A stretch of DNA of 64,000 bases from Fibrisoma montanum. GTDB taxonomy: Bacteria; Bacteroidota; Bacteroidia; Cytophagales; Spirosomataceae. The DNA is taken from the NCBI RefSeq assembly GCF_003583365.1, contig NZ_QXED01000008.1, positions 186,001 to 250,000 of the forward strand, in the 5' to 3' direction. The position numbers were made by a program, and so were the translations under genes. The notes below the pieces were generated by a model. The model was given only the letters and a program-made list of their open reading frames with translations, searched no databases and was not told the origin of the DNA. Of this stretch, positions 26,426-35,271 are shown in pieces. How positions within the stretch are numbered: position 1 is the first letter of the stretch; the number at the start of each line of letters is the position of its first letter.

Positions 26426-27916
26426 ATGCTCAACCTGAAGCAATTTGAAATCTGGTTTATTACGGGTAGTCAGCATCTGTACGGGGAAGAAACCCTTCGG
26501 CAGGTCGACGCTCATTCAAAGATTATCGCGGAGTTTTTAGACAATGCGGCTCCCATGCCGGTTCGGGTGGTGTTCAAGCCGGTCGTAAAAACACCAGACG
26601 AGATTTATGCCATTTGTCAGGAGGCCAACGTAGCGCCCAACTGCGTCGGTATTGTCACATGGATGCATACGTTCTCGCCCGCCAAGATGTGGATTCGCGG
26701 ATTGACCATCCTGAAAAAGCCGCTGCTGCACCTGCACACCCAGTTTAACCGCGACATTCCGTGGGGCGACATCGACATGGATTTCATGAACCTGAACCAA
26801 TCGGCGCATGGCGACCGGGAGTTCGGGTTTATGGTGTCCCGCATGCGACTGAATCGCAAAATTGTGGTTGGCTTCTGGCAGGAAGACGCTGTGGTGCAGA
26901 AAATTGCGGCCTGGGCACGGGTGGCCGTGGGCGCTTACGAACTCAAAACGCTGAAAGTGGTTCGCTTCGGCGACAACATGCGGCAGGTAGCCGTAACGGA
27001 AGGTGATAAAGTAGCCGCCGAAATGACCTTTGGCATGTCGGTCAATACGCACGGGATTGGCGACCTTGTGTCCGTCATTAATCAGATTACCGATGCGGAC
27101 GTAAACCAGCTGGTTGAGGAATATGCCGATACGTATACCCTCATGGACTCGCTGCAAAAAAACGGAGCGCAGCACAGTTCCCTCCGCGACGCGGCCCGGA
27201 TTGAACTCGGCATGCGGGCATTCTTGCAGGACGGTGGTTTTGGGGCCTTCAGCGATACGTTCGAGGACCTGCATGGCATGAAGCAGTTGCCCGGTATTGC
27301 TTCTCAGCGCCTGATGGCTGATGGCTATGGTTTTGCGGGTGAGGGCGACTGGAAAACGGCCGCTATGGTGCGTATCCTGAAAGTTATGGCCGCTGGCTTG
27401 CCAGGTGGTAACTCGTTCATGGAAGATTACACGTACCACTTCGATCCGGCTAATCCATTGGTATTAGGCTCGCACATGCTGGAAATCTGCCCCAGTATCG
27501 CGGCTGGTAAGCCCTCGTGTGAGATTCATCCATTAGGCATCGGTGGTAAGGAAGACCCCGTTCGGCTGGTGTTCAACGCGTCGGCCGGCCCGGCCATTAA
27601 CGTGTCGCTGATTGATATGGGCAATCGCTTTCGGTTGCTGGTCAATGAGGTTGAAGCCGTTGACGTTACCGAAGCCCTGCCGAAGTTACCCGTTGCCCGG
27701 GCGCTCTGGAAACCCATGCCCGACATGGCCACCGGCTGTGCAGCCTGGATACTGGCGGGTGGGGCTCACCACACGGTATACAGCCAAAACCTGACGACCG
27801 AGCACATCGAGGACTTCGCCGATATTTTCGGAGTCGAACTCGTTGTCATTGACCGCAATACCAATCTACGTCAACTGAAAAACGAACTACGCTGGAGCGA
27901 AACAGCCTTTAAATAA
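26426..27916 (+). CDS. araA: L-arabinose isomerase AraA
   Basis: The protein (496 residues from the ATG at 26426) starts [27 protein letters not shown], the conserved N terminus of AraA. Further matches are [46 protein letters not shown] and the C-terminal [16 protein letters not shown]. It isomerises L-arabinose to L-ribulose using Mn2+ as cofactor in the family. The reading frame is open upstream to 26387, but that part is not conserved. The order araR-araB-araA-(GH51)-araD gives a complete arabinose pathway. Confidence 0.95.
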   Translation: MLNLKQFEIWFITGSQHLYGEETLRQVDAHSKIIAEFLDNAAPMPVRVVFKPVVKTPDEIYAICQEANVAPNCVGIVTWMHTFSPAKMWIRGLTILKKPLLHLHTQFNRDIPWGDIDMDFMNLNQSAHGDREFGFMVSRMRLNRKIVVGFWQEDAVVQKIAAWARVAVGAYELKTLKVVRFGDNMRQVAVTEGDKVAAEMTFGMSVNTHGIGDLVSVINQITDADVNQLVEEYADTYTLMDSLQKNGAQHSSLRDAARIELGMRAFLQDGGFGAFSDTFEDLHGMKQLPGIASQRLMADGYGFAGEGDWKTAAMVRILKVMAAGLPGGNSFMEDYTYHFDPANPLVLGSHMLEICPSIAAGKPSCEIHPLGIGGKEDPVRLVFNASAGPAINVSLIDMGNRFRLLVNEVEAVDVTEALPKLPVARALWKPMPDMATGCAAWILAGGAHHTVYSQNLTTEHIEDFADIFGVELVVIDRNTNLRQLKNELRWSETAFK

Positions 27917-28020
27917 AGAGCGAAAGAGTGAATGAGCGAAATCGGACCGCAGCCGCGGACGGTCGCCGAAGCGGAGCGAAATGCTAAATCACTCTTTCAC
28001 TCATTCGCTCTTTCACTCAT
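27917..28020. repeat. Intergenic palindromic repeat, type GAGCGAAAGAG (copy 1)
   Basis: The arms AGAGCGAAAGAGTGAATGAG and CACTCATTCGCTCTTT are near-inverted repeats enclosing a GC-rich loop. A second copy lies at 29569-29642. They flank the GH51 gene and could form long hairpins in the mRNA between coding regions. Confidence 0.7.
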
Positions 28021-28027
28021 TACCCAC

Positions 28028-29569
28028 ATGAAAAAACAACTCACCTCACTTCTCCTCGCTACGCTCAGCCTGAGCGCGCTGGCGCAAAACCGGGTAACGG
28101 TCAATGCCGATCAGGGGAAAACCGTCATCAGCCGCCACATTTACGGGCACTTTGCCGAACACCTGGGCCGGTGTATTTACGATGGTTTTTACGTCGGCGA
28201 AGGCAACACCAAAATTCCGAACAAAAACGGCGTTCGGCTGGACGTCGTGGAGGCTCTGAAAAAAATGAAGATCCCGAACCTGCGCTGGCCGGGCGGGTGC
28301 TTCGCCGATACGTACCACTGGAAAGACGGCATTGGTCCGAAAGCCAAACGGCCGAAGATCGTCAACACCTGGTGGGGGGGCGTTACGGAAGACAACAGCT
28401 TTGGTACCCATGACTTCCTGAACATGTGCGAACTGCTCGGAACCGAGCCGTATCTGGCCGGGAACGTCGGCAGCGGCACGGTACAGGACCTGAGCGATTG
28501 GGTGCAATACGTCAATTTCCCCAGCAATAGCCCTATGTCGACCCTTCGGCAGCAGAACGGACGCCAGAATCCCTGGAACGTGCGTTACTGGGGCGTTGGG
28601 AACGAAGCCTGGGGTTGTGGCGGTAACATGACGGCCGATTACTACGCCAACATTTACCGGCAGTACGCTACGTTCATGGATCAAAAGGTTGGTAAAGAAA
28701 ACATCTTCCGAATTGCGTCGGGGGCCAGCTCGGATGATTTCAACTGGACCGAAACCCTCATGAAAAACATCCCTGGCAAGATGGTCGAAGGGGTGGCTCT
28801 GCACCATTATTCGGTATTCGGCTGGGGGCCAAACGAGAAAGGCTCAGCCACCGAATTTACCGAAACCGACTATGCCCACACCATGAACGAAGCCCTGAAA
28901 ATGGATACGTTCGTGCAGAAGCATTCGGAAATTATGGATAAATACGACCCGCAGAAGAAGATCGCCCTGGTGGTCGACGAATGGGGGGCGTGGTACGAAG
29001 TCGAGCCAAAAACGAACCCTGGTTTTTTGTATCAGCAGAACACCATGCGCGACGCGATTCTGGCCGGAGCTACGCTCAATATCTTCCACAAACACGCCGA
29101 ACGGGTCCGTATGGCGAATCTGGCCCAGGCCGTTAACGTACTTCAGGCGGTGATTCTGACGAAGGGTGATAAGATGCTGCTGACCCCCACGTACCACGTG
29201 CTGGAAATGTACAATGTGCACCAGGACGCGACGATGCTGCCCGTCGACGTAAAGTCGGACGACTACAAAGTAGGAAACTATAAGCTTCCGGCCGTATCGG
29301 TATCTGCCTCACGCGATAAGGCGGGCAAAACCCACATCTCGCTGGTGAACATCGACGCTGGTAAACCGCAGGAGATTACGGTCAATCTGAAAGGACTCAA
29401 GGCATCCGGCGTGACGGGGCGCATCCTTACCTCCGCCAAAGTGCAGGACCACAATACGTTCGAAAACCCAACCAAAGTGAAGCCCGTCGCCTTTACCGGT
29501 GCCCGGCTCAACGGCGACAACCTAACCGTTACGCTGCCGCCCGTATCGGTGGTGGTACTAGAATTATAA
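28028..29569 (+). CDS. Secreted GH51 alpha-L-arabinofuranosidase
   Basis: The protein (513 residues) starts at the ATG at 28028 with a signal peptide (MKKQLTSLLLATLSLSALAQ); the frame is open to 27932, but that part is repeat-derived. GH51 features are IYGHFAEHLGRCIYDGFYVG near the N terminus, NLRWPGGCFADTYHW, YWGVGNEAWGCGGNM with the acid/base Glu, and LVVDEWGAWYEV with the nucleophile Glu. It should release terminal L-arabinofuranose from arabinoxylan or arabinan in the periplasm. It lies within the arabinose operon, between araA and araD. Confidence 0.93.
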   Translation: MKKQLTSLLLATLSLSALAQNRVTVNADQGKTVISRHIYGHFAEHLGRCIYDGFYVGEGNTKIPNKNGVRLDVVEALKKMKIPNLRWPGGCFADTYHWKDGIGPKAKRPKIVNTWWGGVTEDNSFGTHDFLNMCELLGTEPYLAGNVGSGTVQDLSDWVQYVNFPSNSPMSTLRQQNGRQNPWNVRYWGVGNEAWGCGGNMTADYYANIYRQYATFMDQKVGKENIFRIASGASSDDFNWTETLMKNIPGKMVEGVALHHYSVFGWGPNEKGSATEFTETDYAHTMNEALKMDTFVQKHSEIMDKYDPQKKIALVVDEWGAWYEVEPKTNPGFLYQQNTMRDAILAGATLNIFHKHAERVRMANLAQAVNVLQAVILTKGDKMLLTPTYHVLEMYNVHQDATMLPVDVKSDDYKVGNYKLPAVSVSASRDKAGKTHISLVNIDAGKPQEITVNLKGLKASGVTGRILTSAKVQDHNTFENPTKVKPVAFTGARLNGDNLTVTLPPVSVVVLEL

Positions 29570-29642
29570 AGAGCGAAAGAGCGAATGAGTGAAAGAGCGA
29601 ATGGCTGGATCACTCTTTCGCTCTTTCACTCATTTGCTCTTT
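29569..29642. repeat. Intergenic palindromic repeat, type GAGCGAAAGAG (copy 2)
   Basis: The copy reads AAGAGCGAAAGAGCGAATGA and then its near-complement CACTCTTTCGCTCTTTCACT around a short loop. It fills the space between the GH51 stop and araD almost completely. Confidence 0.75.
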
Positions 29643-29647
29643 AAACC

Positions 29648-30346
29648 ATGTACAAGACACTTCAAGAAGAATGTTACGAAGCCAATATGCAGCTGCCTAA
29701 GCTGGGATTGGTCCTGTTTACGTTTGGCAACGTCAGCGCCGTTGACCGCGACCGGGCTGTGTTTGCCATCAAGCCCAGCGGTGTACCGTACGAGGCTTTG
29801 CGGCCCGAGGATATTGTGATCTGTGATTATGATGCGCGGGTCGTTGCGGGTACCATGCGCCCTTCGTCGGATACGAAAACGCACGCGTTGCTGTATAAGA
29901 CCTGGGACGACATCGGTGGGATCACGCATACGCACAGCACCTACGCCGTAGCCTGGGCACAGGCAGGTATGGATATTCCAATCTTCGGAACGACCCATGC
30001 CGATCATACCCACCAGGATATTCCGTGTGCGCCGGTGCTTACCGACGCGATGATTCAGGGCGATTATGAATACGAAACCGGCAATCAGATCTTCGGAATT
30101 TTCGAGCAGAAAGGGTTGTCGCACCATGAAATGGAGATGGTCCTGCTTCAGAACCACGGGCCGTTTACGTGGGGCAAAACCGCCGAAAAGTCGGTGTATA
30201 ACGCGGCTGTGCTCGAAGAAGTAGCCCGCATGGCGTATCTGACCCTGCAAATCAACCCCGAAACGCCCCGCATCAAAGACACGCTCCGGATGAAACACTA
30301 TGAGCGCAAGCACGGCAAAAACGCGTATTACGGACAAGGTTGCTAA
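29648..30346 (+). CDS. araD: L-ribulose-5-phosphate 4-epimerase AraD
   Basis: The 232-residue protein is a class II aldolase/adducin-type zinc enzyme. It has FGNVSAVDRD, RPSSDTKTHALLY and the zinc ligands H94 and H96 in ITHTHSTYAVAWAQAG, plus a distal LQNHGPFTWG. This is typical of AraD, which converts L-ribulose-5-P to D-xylulose-5-P. It completes the arabinose pathway with AraA and AraB. It starts 5 nt after the end of the second hairpin repeat. Confidence 0.95.
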   Translation: MYKTLQEECYEANMQLPKLGLVLFTFGNVSAVDRDRAVFAIKPSGVPYEALRPEDIVICDYDARVVAGTMRPSSDTKTHALLYKTWDDIGGITHTHSTYAVAWAQAGMDIPIFGTTHADHTHQDIPCAPVLTDAMIQGDYEYETGNQIFGIFEQKGLSHHEMEMVLLQNHGPFTWGKTAEKSVYNAAVLEEVARMAYLTLQINPETPRIKDTLRMKHYERKHGKNAYYGQGC

Positions 30347-30376
30347 ACCACTCGCTTATCTAAACCCTTAACCCTC

Positions 30377-32032
30377 ATGACGCTTGGACTTGAAACCGTC
30401 GATTACGTAATTTTCTTCATCTATTTCGTCATTGTAGCCTCCTACGGCTACTGGGTCTACCATCATAAAGGCCGGCAGAACGCCGACAGTAAAGATTTTT
30501 TCCTTGCTGAGGGTTCGCTGACCTGGTGGGCCATTGGTGCGTCCATCATTGCATCCAATATCTCGGCCGAGCAGTTTATCGGCATGTCGGGGCAGGCGTT
30601 TCAACTGGGTTTGGCCATATCGGTTTACGAGCTGGTTGGAGGGCTGTCGCTGGTAGTCATTGCCATTTATTTTCTGCCGATGTACATCCGTAACAAGATC
30701 TACACCATGCCGCAGTTTCTGGAAATGCGTTACGACAAGCGACTGGCAACGATCATGGCCGTATTCTGGCTGTTTCTGTACATCCTTGTCAACCTCACGT
30801 CCATCATCTACCTCGGTGCTTTGAGCATTGAAAAAATGACCGGCTTCGGCTTTATGTCCTGCGCTATCTTCCTGACAGTATTCGCCGTGTTTATCACGCT
30901 CGGTGGTATGAAGGTCATTGGCTACACGGACGTTATCCAGGTCGTTTGTCTGGTTGTGGGGGGACTCGCAACGACGTATCTGGCCTTAAGCCTGCTGTCG
31001 GATAAAGTCGGTACGGGGGCCGGTGTGTTTGAAGGGCTAAGCCTGATCAAGCAGAAAGCCGACCATCACATGCACATGATTTTTGAACGGGGTGAGTACT
31101 TTGTACACGACGGCCGGGGCGGAAAAATTGACGCTTACAACCAGCTACCGGGGCTGATGATGTTCATCATCGGCGGGCAGTGGATCGTGAATTTCAATTA
31201 TTTCGGCTGCAATCAGTACATGATCCAGCGGGCGCTCGGTGCTGATCTGCCGACGGCCCGTAACGGCGTCCTGTTCGCGGCTTTCCTGAAGCTGATGATG
31301 CCGTTTATTGTGGTATTGCCCGGCCTGGCAGCTTACGTCCTGTTCCAGGAAAACGCCGATGCTGCCATTGTACAGGGAATTACCGACAACAATGTGGTGA
31401 AGCCTGACAATGCGTACCCGGTCCTGCTTAACATTCTGCCGACGGGCTTGAAAGGGCTATCGTTCGCGGCCCTCACGGCGGCCATTGTAGCCTCGCTGGC
31501 CGGAAAGGCAAACAGCATCTCGACGATCTACATGCTGGACATCCACAAGAAATTTGTCAACCCCAACATCAGCGAAAAACAGACCGTCTGGCTGGGTCGC
31601 GTAGCGATTATCGTTTCATTCATCATTGCGCTGGCGATCAGTCCATTCCTGCAGAATTTCGGACAGGGTTTCGAATACATTCAGGAGTACACCGGCTTCA
31701 TTTCGCCGGGTATTCTGTGCATTTTCCTGCTGGGTATGTTCTGGAAACGCGCTTCGGCCAATGGCGCACTGGCGGCTGCGGTGCTGAGCATTCCGTTATC
31801 GACCCTGCTGAAGTATCAGGTTCCGGACATGCCGTTTTTGAACCGCATGGGTACTGTTTTCTGGATTTGCGTCGTCGTACACGTAACCATCAGCCTGATT
31901 GAATCGCGAGGGCAGCGTAACCCCAAAGCGTTTGCAGTCGATCGGCACTGGTTCCAGACCAATTCCTCGTTCCGGGTGGGTGCTGCGGCCGTATGTGCAC
32001 TGCTGGCCCTTGTCTACGTCATTTTCTGGTAA
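30377..32032 (+). CDS. SSS-family sodium:sugar symporter
   Basis: The 551-residue membrane protein has about 13-14 hydrophobic segments. SSS-family motifs include FLAEGSLTWWAIGASIIASNISAEQFIG near the N terminus and GGQWIVNFNYFGCNQYMIQRALGA in the middle. Symporters of this type take up monosaccharides with sodium. The position between araD and galM makes L-arabinose (or xylose) the likely substrate. It would bring in the free sugar released by the periplasmic GH51 and GH43 enzymes. Confidence 0.9.
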   Translation: MTLGLETVDYVIFFIYFVIVASYGYWVYHHKGRQNADSKDFFLAEGSLTWWAIGASIIASNISAEQFIGMSGQAFQLGLAISVYELVGGLSLVVIAIYFLPMYIRNKIYTMPQFLEMRYDKRLATIMAVFWLFLYILVNLTSIIYLGALSIEKMTGFGFMSCAIFLTVFAVFITLGGMKVIGYTDVIQVVCLVVGGLATTYLALSLLSDKVGTGAGVFEGLSLIKQKADHHMHMIFERGEYFVHDGRGGKIDAYNQLPGLMMFIIGGQWIVNFNYFGCNQYMIQRALGADLPTARNGVLFAAFLKLMMPFIVVLPGLAAYVLFQENADAAIVQGITDNNVVKPDNAYPVLLNILPTGLKGLSFAALTAAIVASLAGKANSISTIYMLDIHKKFVNPNISEKQTVWLGRVAIIVSFIIALAISPFLQNFGQGFEYIQEYTGFISPGILCIFLLGMFWKRASANGALAAAVLSIPLSTLLKYQVPDMPFLNRMGTVFWICVVVHVTISLIESRGQRNPKAFAVDRHWFQTNSSFRVGAAAVCALLALVYVIFW

Positions 32033-32058
32033 GAAAACCAGAGTGCTGGTGTGATTTT

Positions 32059-32070
32059 TTAAACGTTTAA
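32059..32070. promoter_or_regulatory. 12-bp palindrome upstream of the epimerase gene
   Basis: TTAAACGTTTAA is a perfect palindrome 22 nt upstream of the galM-type start codon. It resembles LacI/GalR-type operator half-sites. No LacI regulator is encoded in the window, so its role is open. Confidence 0.35.
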
Positions 32071-32091
32071 TCTGATTTAGCAATCGTATTA

Positions 32092-33225
32092 ATGAAAACC
32101 CTGCCCTTTCTTTTAGCCACTCTACTAGTGGTATCAGGCTGTAATTCAACTAAAATGAACGAGCAACAAGCTGGCATTGAAAAAACTTCCTTCGGAAAAT
32201 TAACCGACGGCCGGGAGGCTGACCTGTATACCCTGCGCAATGAAACGGGTATGGAAGCAAAAATCACCAACTATGGCGGCATCATCGTGTCGCTGACAGC
32301 CCCGGATAAAAATGGTACGTTCAGCGACATCACTCTGGGCATGGACTCACTTTCGGGCTACGAAAAAGGCGTACCGTACTTCGGGGCGCTGATTGGTCGC
32401 TACGGCAACCGGATTGCCAAAGGCAAATTCACGCTGGATGGCAAGGCGTATACGCTGGCCACCAACAACATGGGCAACCATCTGCACGGTGGACTGAAGG
32501 GCTTCGACAAAGTGCTGTGGACGGCAACACCCGTAGAGGGCGAAGAACCGGCGTTGAAGCTGGCGTATACCGCAAAGGATGGCGAAGAAGGCTATCCCGG
32601 TAACCTGAATGTCGAGGTGACCTACACCCTGCAAAAAGACAATGCGCTACGGATTGACTACAAAGCCACGACCGACAAGCCAACAGTGGTGAACCTGACC
32701 AACCACGCCTATTTCAACCTGGCTGGTCAGGGCGACATCCTCAGTCACGAAGTAACCCTGAACGCCGACCGATTCCTGCCGGTAAATGAAACGCTGATTC
32801 CAACGGGTGAGTTGAAGCCGGTTGCCGGTACCCCATTTGACTTTACAACGTCGACGGTGGTTGGTAAACGGATCAACGATTCGTCGGACGTACAGATCAA
32901 ATACGGATTAGGATACGACCACGCCTGGGTGCTTACGGACAGCTCAAAAACCAGCAAACTGGCCGCTACGGTTTACGAACCCACGACCGGCCGCGTTATG
33001 GAGGTGTTCACGACCGAACCGGCGATTCAATTCTATACGGGCAACTTCCTGGACGGCACGCTCACGGGTAAGGGGGGCGTCGTGTACCAGAAACGTACTG
33101 GTCTGTGTCTGGAAACGGAACATTATCCCGATTCGCCAAACCAGCCCAACTTCCCGACAAGCACGCTACGGCCCGGGGAGACGTATCAGACATCGACCAT
33201 TTACAAGTTCTCGACCCGTAAATAA
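32092..33225 (+). CDS. galM: Lipoprotein aldose 1-epimerase
   Basis: The 377-residue protein starts with a lipoprotein signal (MKTLPFLLATLLVVSGCNS; Cys17). The mutarotase fold shows in ITNYGGIIVSLTAPDKNG, FGALIGRYGNRIAKGKF, LHGGLKGFDKVLW, NLTNHAYFNLAGQGDILSHEV with the catalytic His, and the distal Glu near VYQKRTGLCLETEHYPDSP. It interconverts alpha and beta anomers of sugars such as arabinose or xylose in the periplasm, helping uptake by the symporter encoded just upstream. A terminator-like hairpin follows. Confidence 0.9.
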   Translation: MKTLPFLLATLLVVSGCNSTKMNEQQAGIEKTSFGKLTDGREADLYTLRNETGMEAKITNYGGIIVSLTAPDKNGTFSDITLGMDSLSGYEKGVPYFGALIGRYGNRIAKGKFTLDGKAYTLATNNMGNHLHGGLKGFDKVLWTATPVEGEEPALKLAYTAKDGEEGYPGNLNVEVTYTLQKDNALRIDYKATTDKPTVVNLTNHAYFNLAGQGDILSHEVTLNADRFLPVNETLIPTGELKPVAGTPFDFTTSTVVGKRINDSSDVQIKYGLGYDHAWVLTDSSKTSKLAATVYEPTTGRVMEVFTTEPAIQFYTGNFLDGTLTGKGGVVYQKRTGLCLETEHYPDSPNQPNFPTSTLRPGETYQTSTIYKFSTRK

Positions 33226-33286
33226 TCAGTCTATTTAAAGACCTGAACTGACAGGACCAGTCCGAGACGTACCCGGTTTACTATCG

Positions 33287-33344
33287 CCAGACGCCCACGA
33301 AGCTAAGACAGCTTGTTAAACGTACGGGCGTTTGGCTAATTTTT
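33287..33344 (+). terminator. Terminator of the arabinose operon
   Basis: A 10-bp stem, CCAGACGCCC with GGGCGTTTGG (one G-T pair), is followed by an AT-rich stretch CTAATTTTTAAA. A smaller hairpin (AAGCT/AGCTT) sits in the loop. It separates the metabolic genes from the sigma/SusCD block. Confidence 0.6.
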
Positions 33345-33399
33345 AAATTGTACAATATAATTATTTTGTATAATTTTTAAAATCCATCAACAAAACCGC

Positions 33400-33981
33400 A
33401 TGGAATCCCGAAATCCGGACCAAACGTTATGGCAATCATTTCGTGAGGGGGAAAAGCAGGCATTAGGGCAGTTGCTTGAACGCTATTATCGCGTATTGAA
33501 GCACTATGGGTTGAAGTTTATGGTGGAGGAAACCGTGGTGGAGGATTGCATTCAGGAGCTTTTTTTACAATTATGGCAGAACCGCGAACAGATTAACGAT
33601 ACCGAGTCGGTCAAGCATTATCTACTGAAAGCGCTGCGACACCACGTACTACAATACATACGGCTGCAAAAACGGCTGAACTATGAAGAACTGGACTGGG
33701 ATAGTGCCTTGCCGGAAGAACCTGATTCGGAAACGCTGCTCATACAGCAGGAATCACTGGAAAGGCTGGTCAAAACAATCCGGGATCAATTAGCCAGTTT
33801 ACCAAACCGGGAGCGGGAAGCCTTATACCTGCGGTTCTACGAAAATTTATCGATCCCCGAGATTGCCGAGGTTATGAATGTAAACCGGCAATCTGTCTCC
33901 AACTTTTTACAAAAAGCCTTAACCAAACTCCGTAATCAGTGGCTTTCGCCCGTTCTGGTGACATTTTGTATTTTTTTATAA
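33400..33981 (+). CDS. ECF RNA polymerase sigma factor
   Basis: The 193-residue protein has a region 2 (YRVLKHYGLKFMVEETVVEDCIQELFLQLWQNRE) with the core-binding D-C-I-Q-E-L-F-L-Q-L-W motif. Region 4 is RDQLASLPNREREALYLRFYENLSIPEIAEVMNVNRQSVSNFLQKALTKL. It is an extracytoplasmic-function sigma factor of the Bacteroidota FecI/PUL type. It is the first gene of a block with a FecR-type anti-sigma and an STN-SusC, which forms a standard trans-envelope relay. Confidence 0.92.
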   Translation: MESRNPDQTLWQSFREGEKQALGQLLERYYRVLKHYGLKFMVEETVVEDCIQELFLQLWQNREQINDTESVKHYLLKALRHHVLQYIRLQKRLNYEELDWDSALPEEPDSETLLIQQESLERLVKTIRDQLASLPNREREALYLRFYENLSIPEIAEVMNVNRQSVSNFLQKALTKLRNQWLSPVLVTFCIFL

Positions 33982-34053
33982 AAAAATTCGCTTTAAGAAG
34001 GGTATGAGGAGCCATAATCTTCATACTATCAATGAAAATAGCCAAATAGTTCA

Positions 34054-35118
34054 ATGGGCCTTCCTCTTGACACCCTTTCGAGCGTTGAAGATTTCTTAGC
34101 AAATGATGCGTTTCGAACCTGGATGCTCGAACGGCGTCCGGAAGATCAGTTGTCGTGGCAGCAGTGGCTCGCTCAACATCCGGAGAAACAGGAGCTTTAC
34201 GAACAGGCCGTTGCTACCTTTCTGGTCTTCGAAGGCAGAAAGGTAGAGCTTTCGGATCGGGAACTTACCCGTCGGGCGGAGAACATTCTGAGTCAGCTGC
34301 CAGATAACTCTCCCGTTGTTAAGCCATTGATCAACTGGCGATGGGCGGGATGGGCAGCCGCAGCAGCGGTGGCCGGTCTGGTGATCTGGTGGCAGGTAAA
34401 CGAACCTCTTTCCAACCCGGTAGCTGGTACTCGTACGACCGACGAACGGCCGGATGAGGGCTGGAAGGTAGTCAAAAACACAACGGGGCAGGCCTTGATA
34501 GTTCTGCTGCCCGATAACTCATCGGTATTGTTGTCGTCAGGTAGTCAATTACGTTTTCGCAAACAGATGCAGCAGGCAGTACGGGAAGTTTTTCTGGAAG
34601 GCGAAGGTTTTTTTGAAGTGACAAAAAATCCGGCCAAACCATTTCTGGTATATGCACCTACGTTAACCACGAAGGTTCTTGGCACCAGCTTTCAGATTCG
34701 GTCTTATGAGAAAGAAGCAGTTGCGTACGTGAAAGTGAAAACCGGTCAGGTGGCCGTTACGTCGACGGCCGCGTCCACCAAACCGGTCTCCTTGAGTGCC
34801 AACGAAGAGGTTAGCTTAAAGACGACTAACAAGCAGTTTGAAAAGCACGAACGTCTGACAGCAAACACCACCTCCGCGATCCTGACGCAACAATTTACAT
34901 TTGACTACACGCCTGTGCCCGAGGTATTAGCCCGACTTGAAAAAAATTACCACGTATCCATTCACTTTGACCGAAACAGGCTCAGCAACTGCACCTTCAC
35001 CGGTCAACTCAACGACATCCCGTTTCTGGAGAAAATCCGACTTATCTGTATAGCCATCGACTCTGATTATGAATTTGTGGATAACCAGATTACCATACTC
35101 GGACCCGGATGTAATTGA
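34054..35118 (+). CDS. FecR-type anti-sigma factor
   Basis: The 354-residue protein has a cytoplasmic N terminus (about residues 1-90), one transmembrane helix (AAAAAVAGLVIWW, around residue 105) and a periplasmic FecR domain (VLLPDNSSVLLSSGSQLRFRK, VFLEGEGFFEVTKNPAKPFLV, TKVLGTSFQIRSYEKE). The C-terminal DUF4974-type segment (FTFDYTPVPEVLARLEKNYHVSIHFD) receives the signal from the SusC STN domain. It sequesters the sigma factor until substrate binds the transporter. The start follows the sigma stop by 72 nt. Confidence 0.92.
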   Translation: MGLPLDTLSSVEDFLANDAFRTWMLERRPEDQLSWQQWLAQHPEKQELYEQAVATFLVFEGRKVELSDRELTRRAENILSQLPDNSPVVKPLINWRWAGWAAAAAVAGLVIWWQVNEPLSNPVAGTRTTDERPDEGWKVVKNTTGQALIVLLPDNSSVLLSSGSQLRFRKQMQQAVREVFLEGEGFFEVTKNPAKPFLVYAPTLTTKVLGTSFQIRSYEKEAVAYVKVKTGQVAVTSTAASTKPVSLSANEEVSLKTTNKQFEKHERLTANTTSAILTQQFTFDYTPVPEVLARLEKNYHVSIHFDRNRLSNCTFTGQLNDIPFLEKIRLICIAIDSDYEFVDNQITILGPGCN

Positions 35119-35215
35119 CTATTAACCATGTAATTGTTCCACTACTAATGCTGTAGAATCTATCTCCTGCTCAGGTGACGCGATAGTATTCTAGTACTAC
35201 CGCTAATCCTTTCGT

Positions 35216-35238
35216 AAATGTGTAAAAATGACACATTT
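35216..35238. promoter_or_regulatory. Putative AraR operator upstream of susC
   Basis: A perfect 8-bp inverted repeat AAATGTGT/ACACATTT with a 7-nt spacer lies 33-56 nt upstream of the susC start. Its TGTGT-N7-ACACA core has the same spacing as the palindrome overlapping the araR promoter (23880-23896). AraR control of the SusCD genes is a reasonable inference. Confidence 0.55.
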
Positions 35239-35271
35239 CATCATGTTCCATAATGTATAACCCCCCAAACC

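Noticed and set aside
25375-26433. Long minus-strand open frame opposite araB
   Set aside because: It is antisense to a highly conserved kinase, has no recognisable domain and reads as a codon-bias shadow typical of GC-rich genes.
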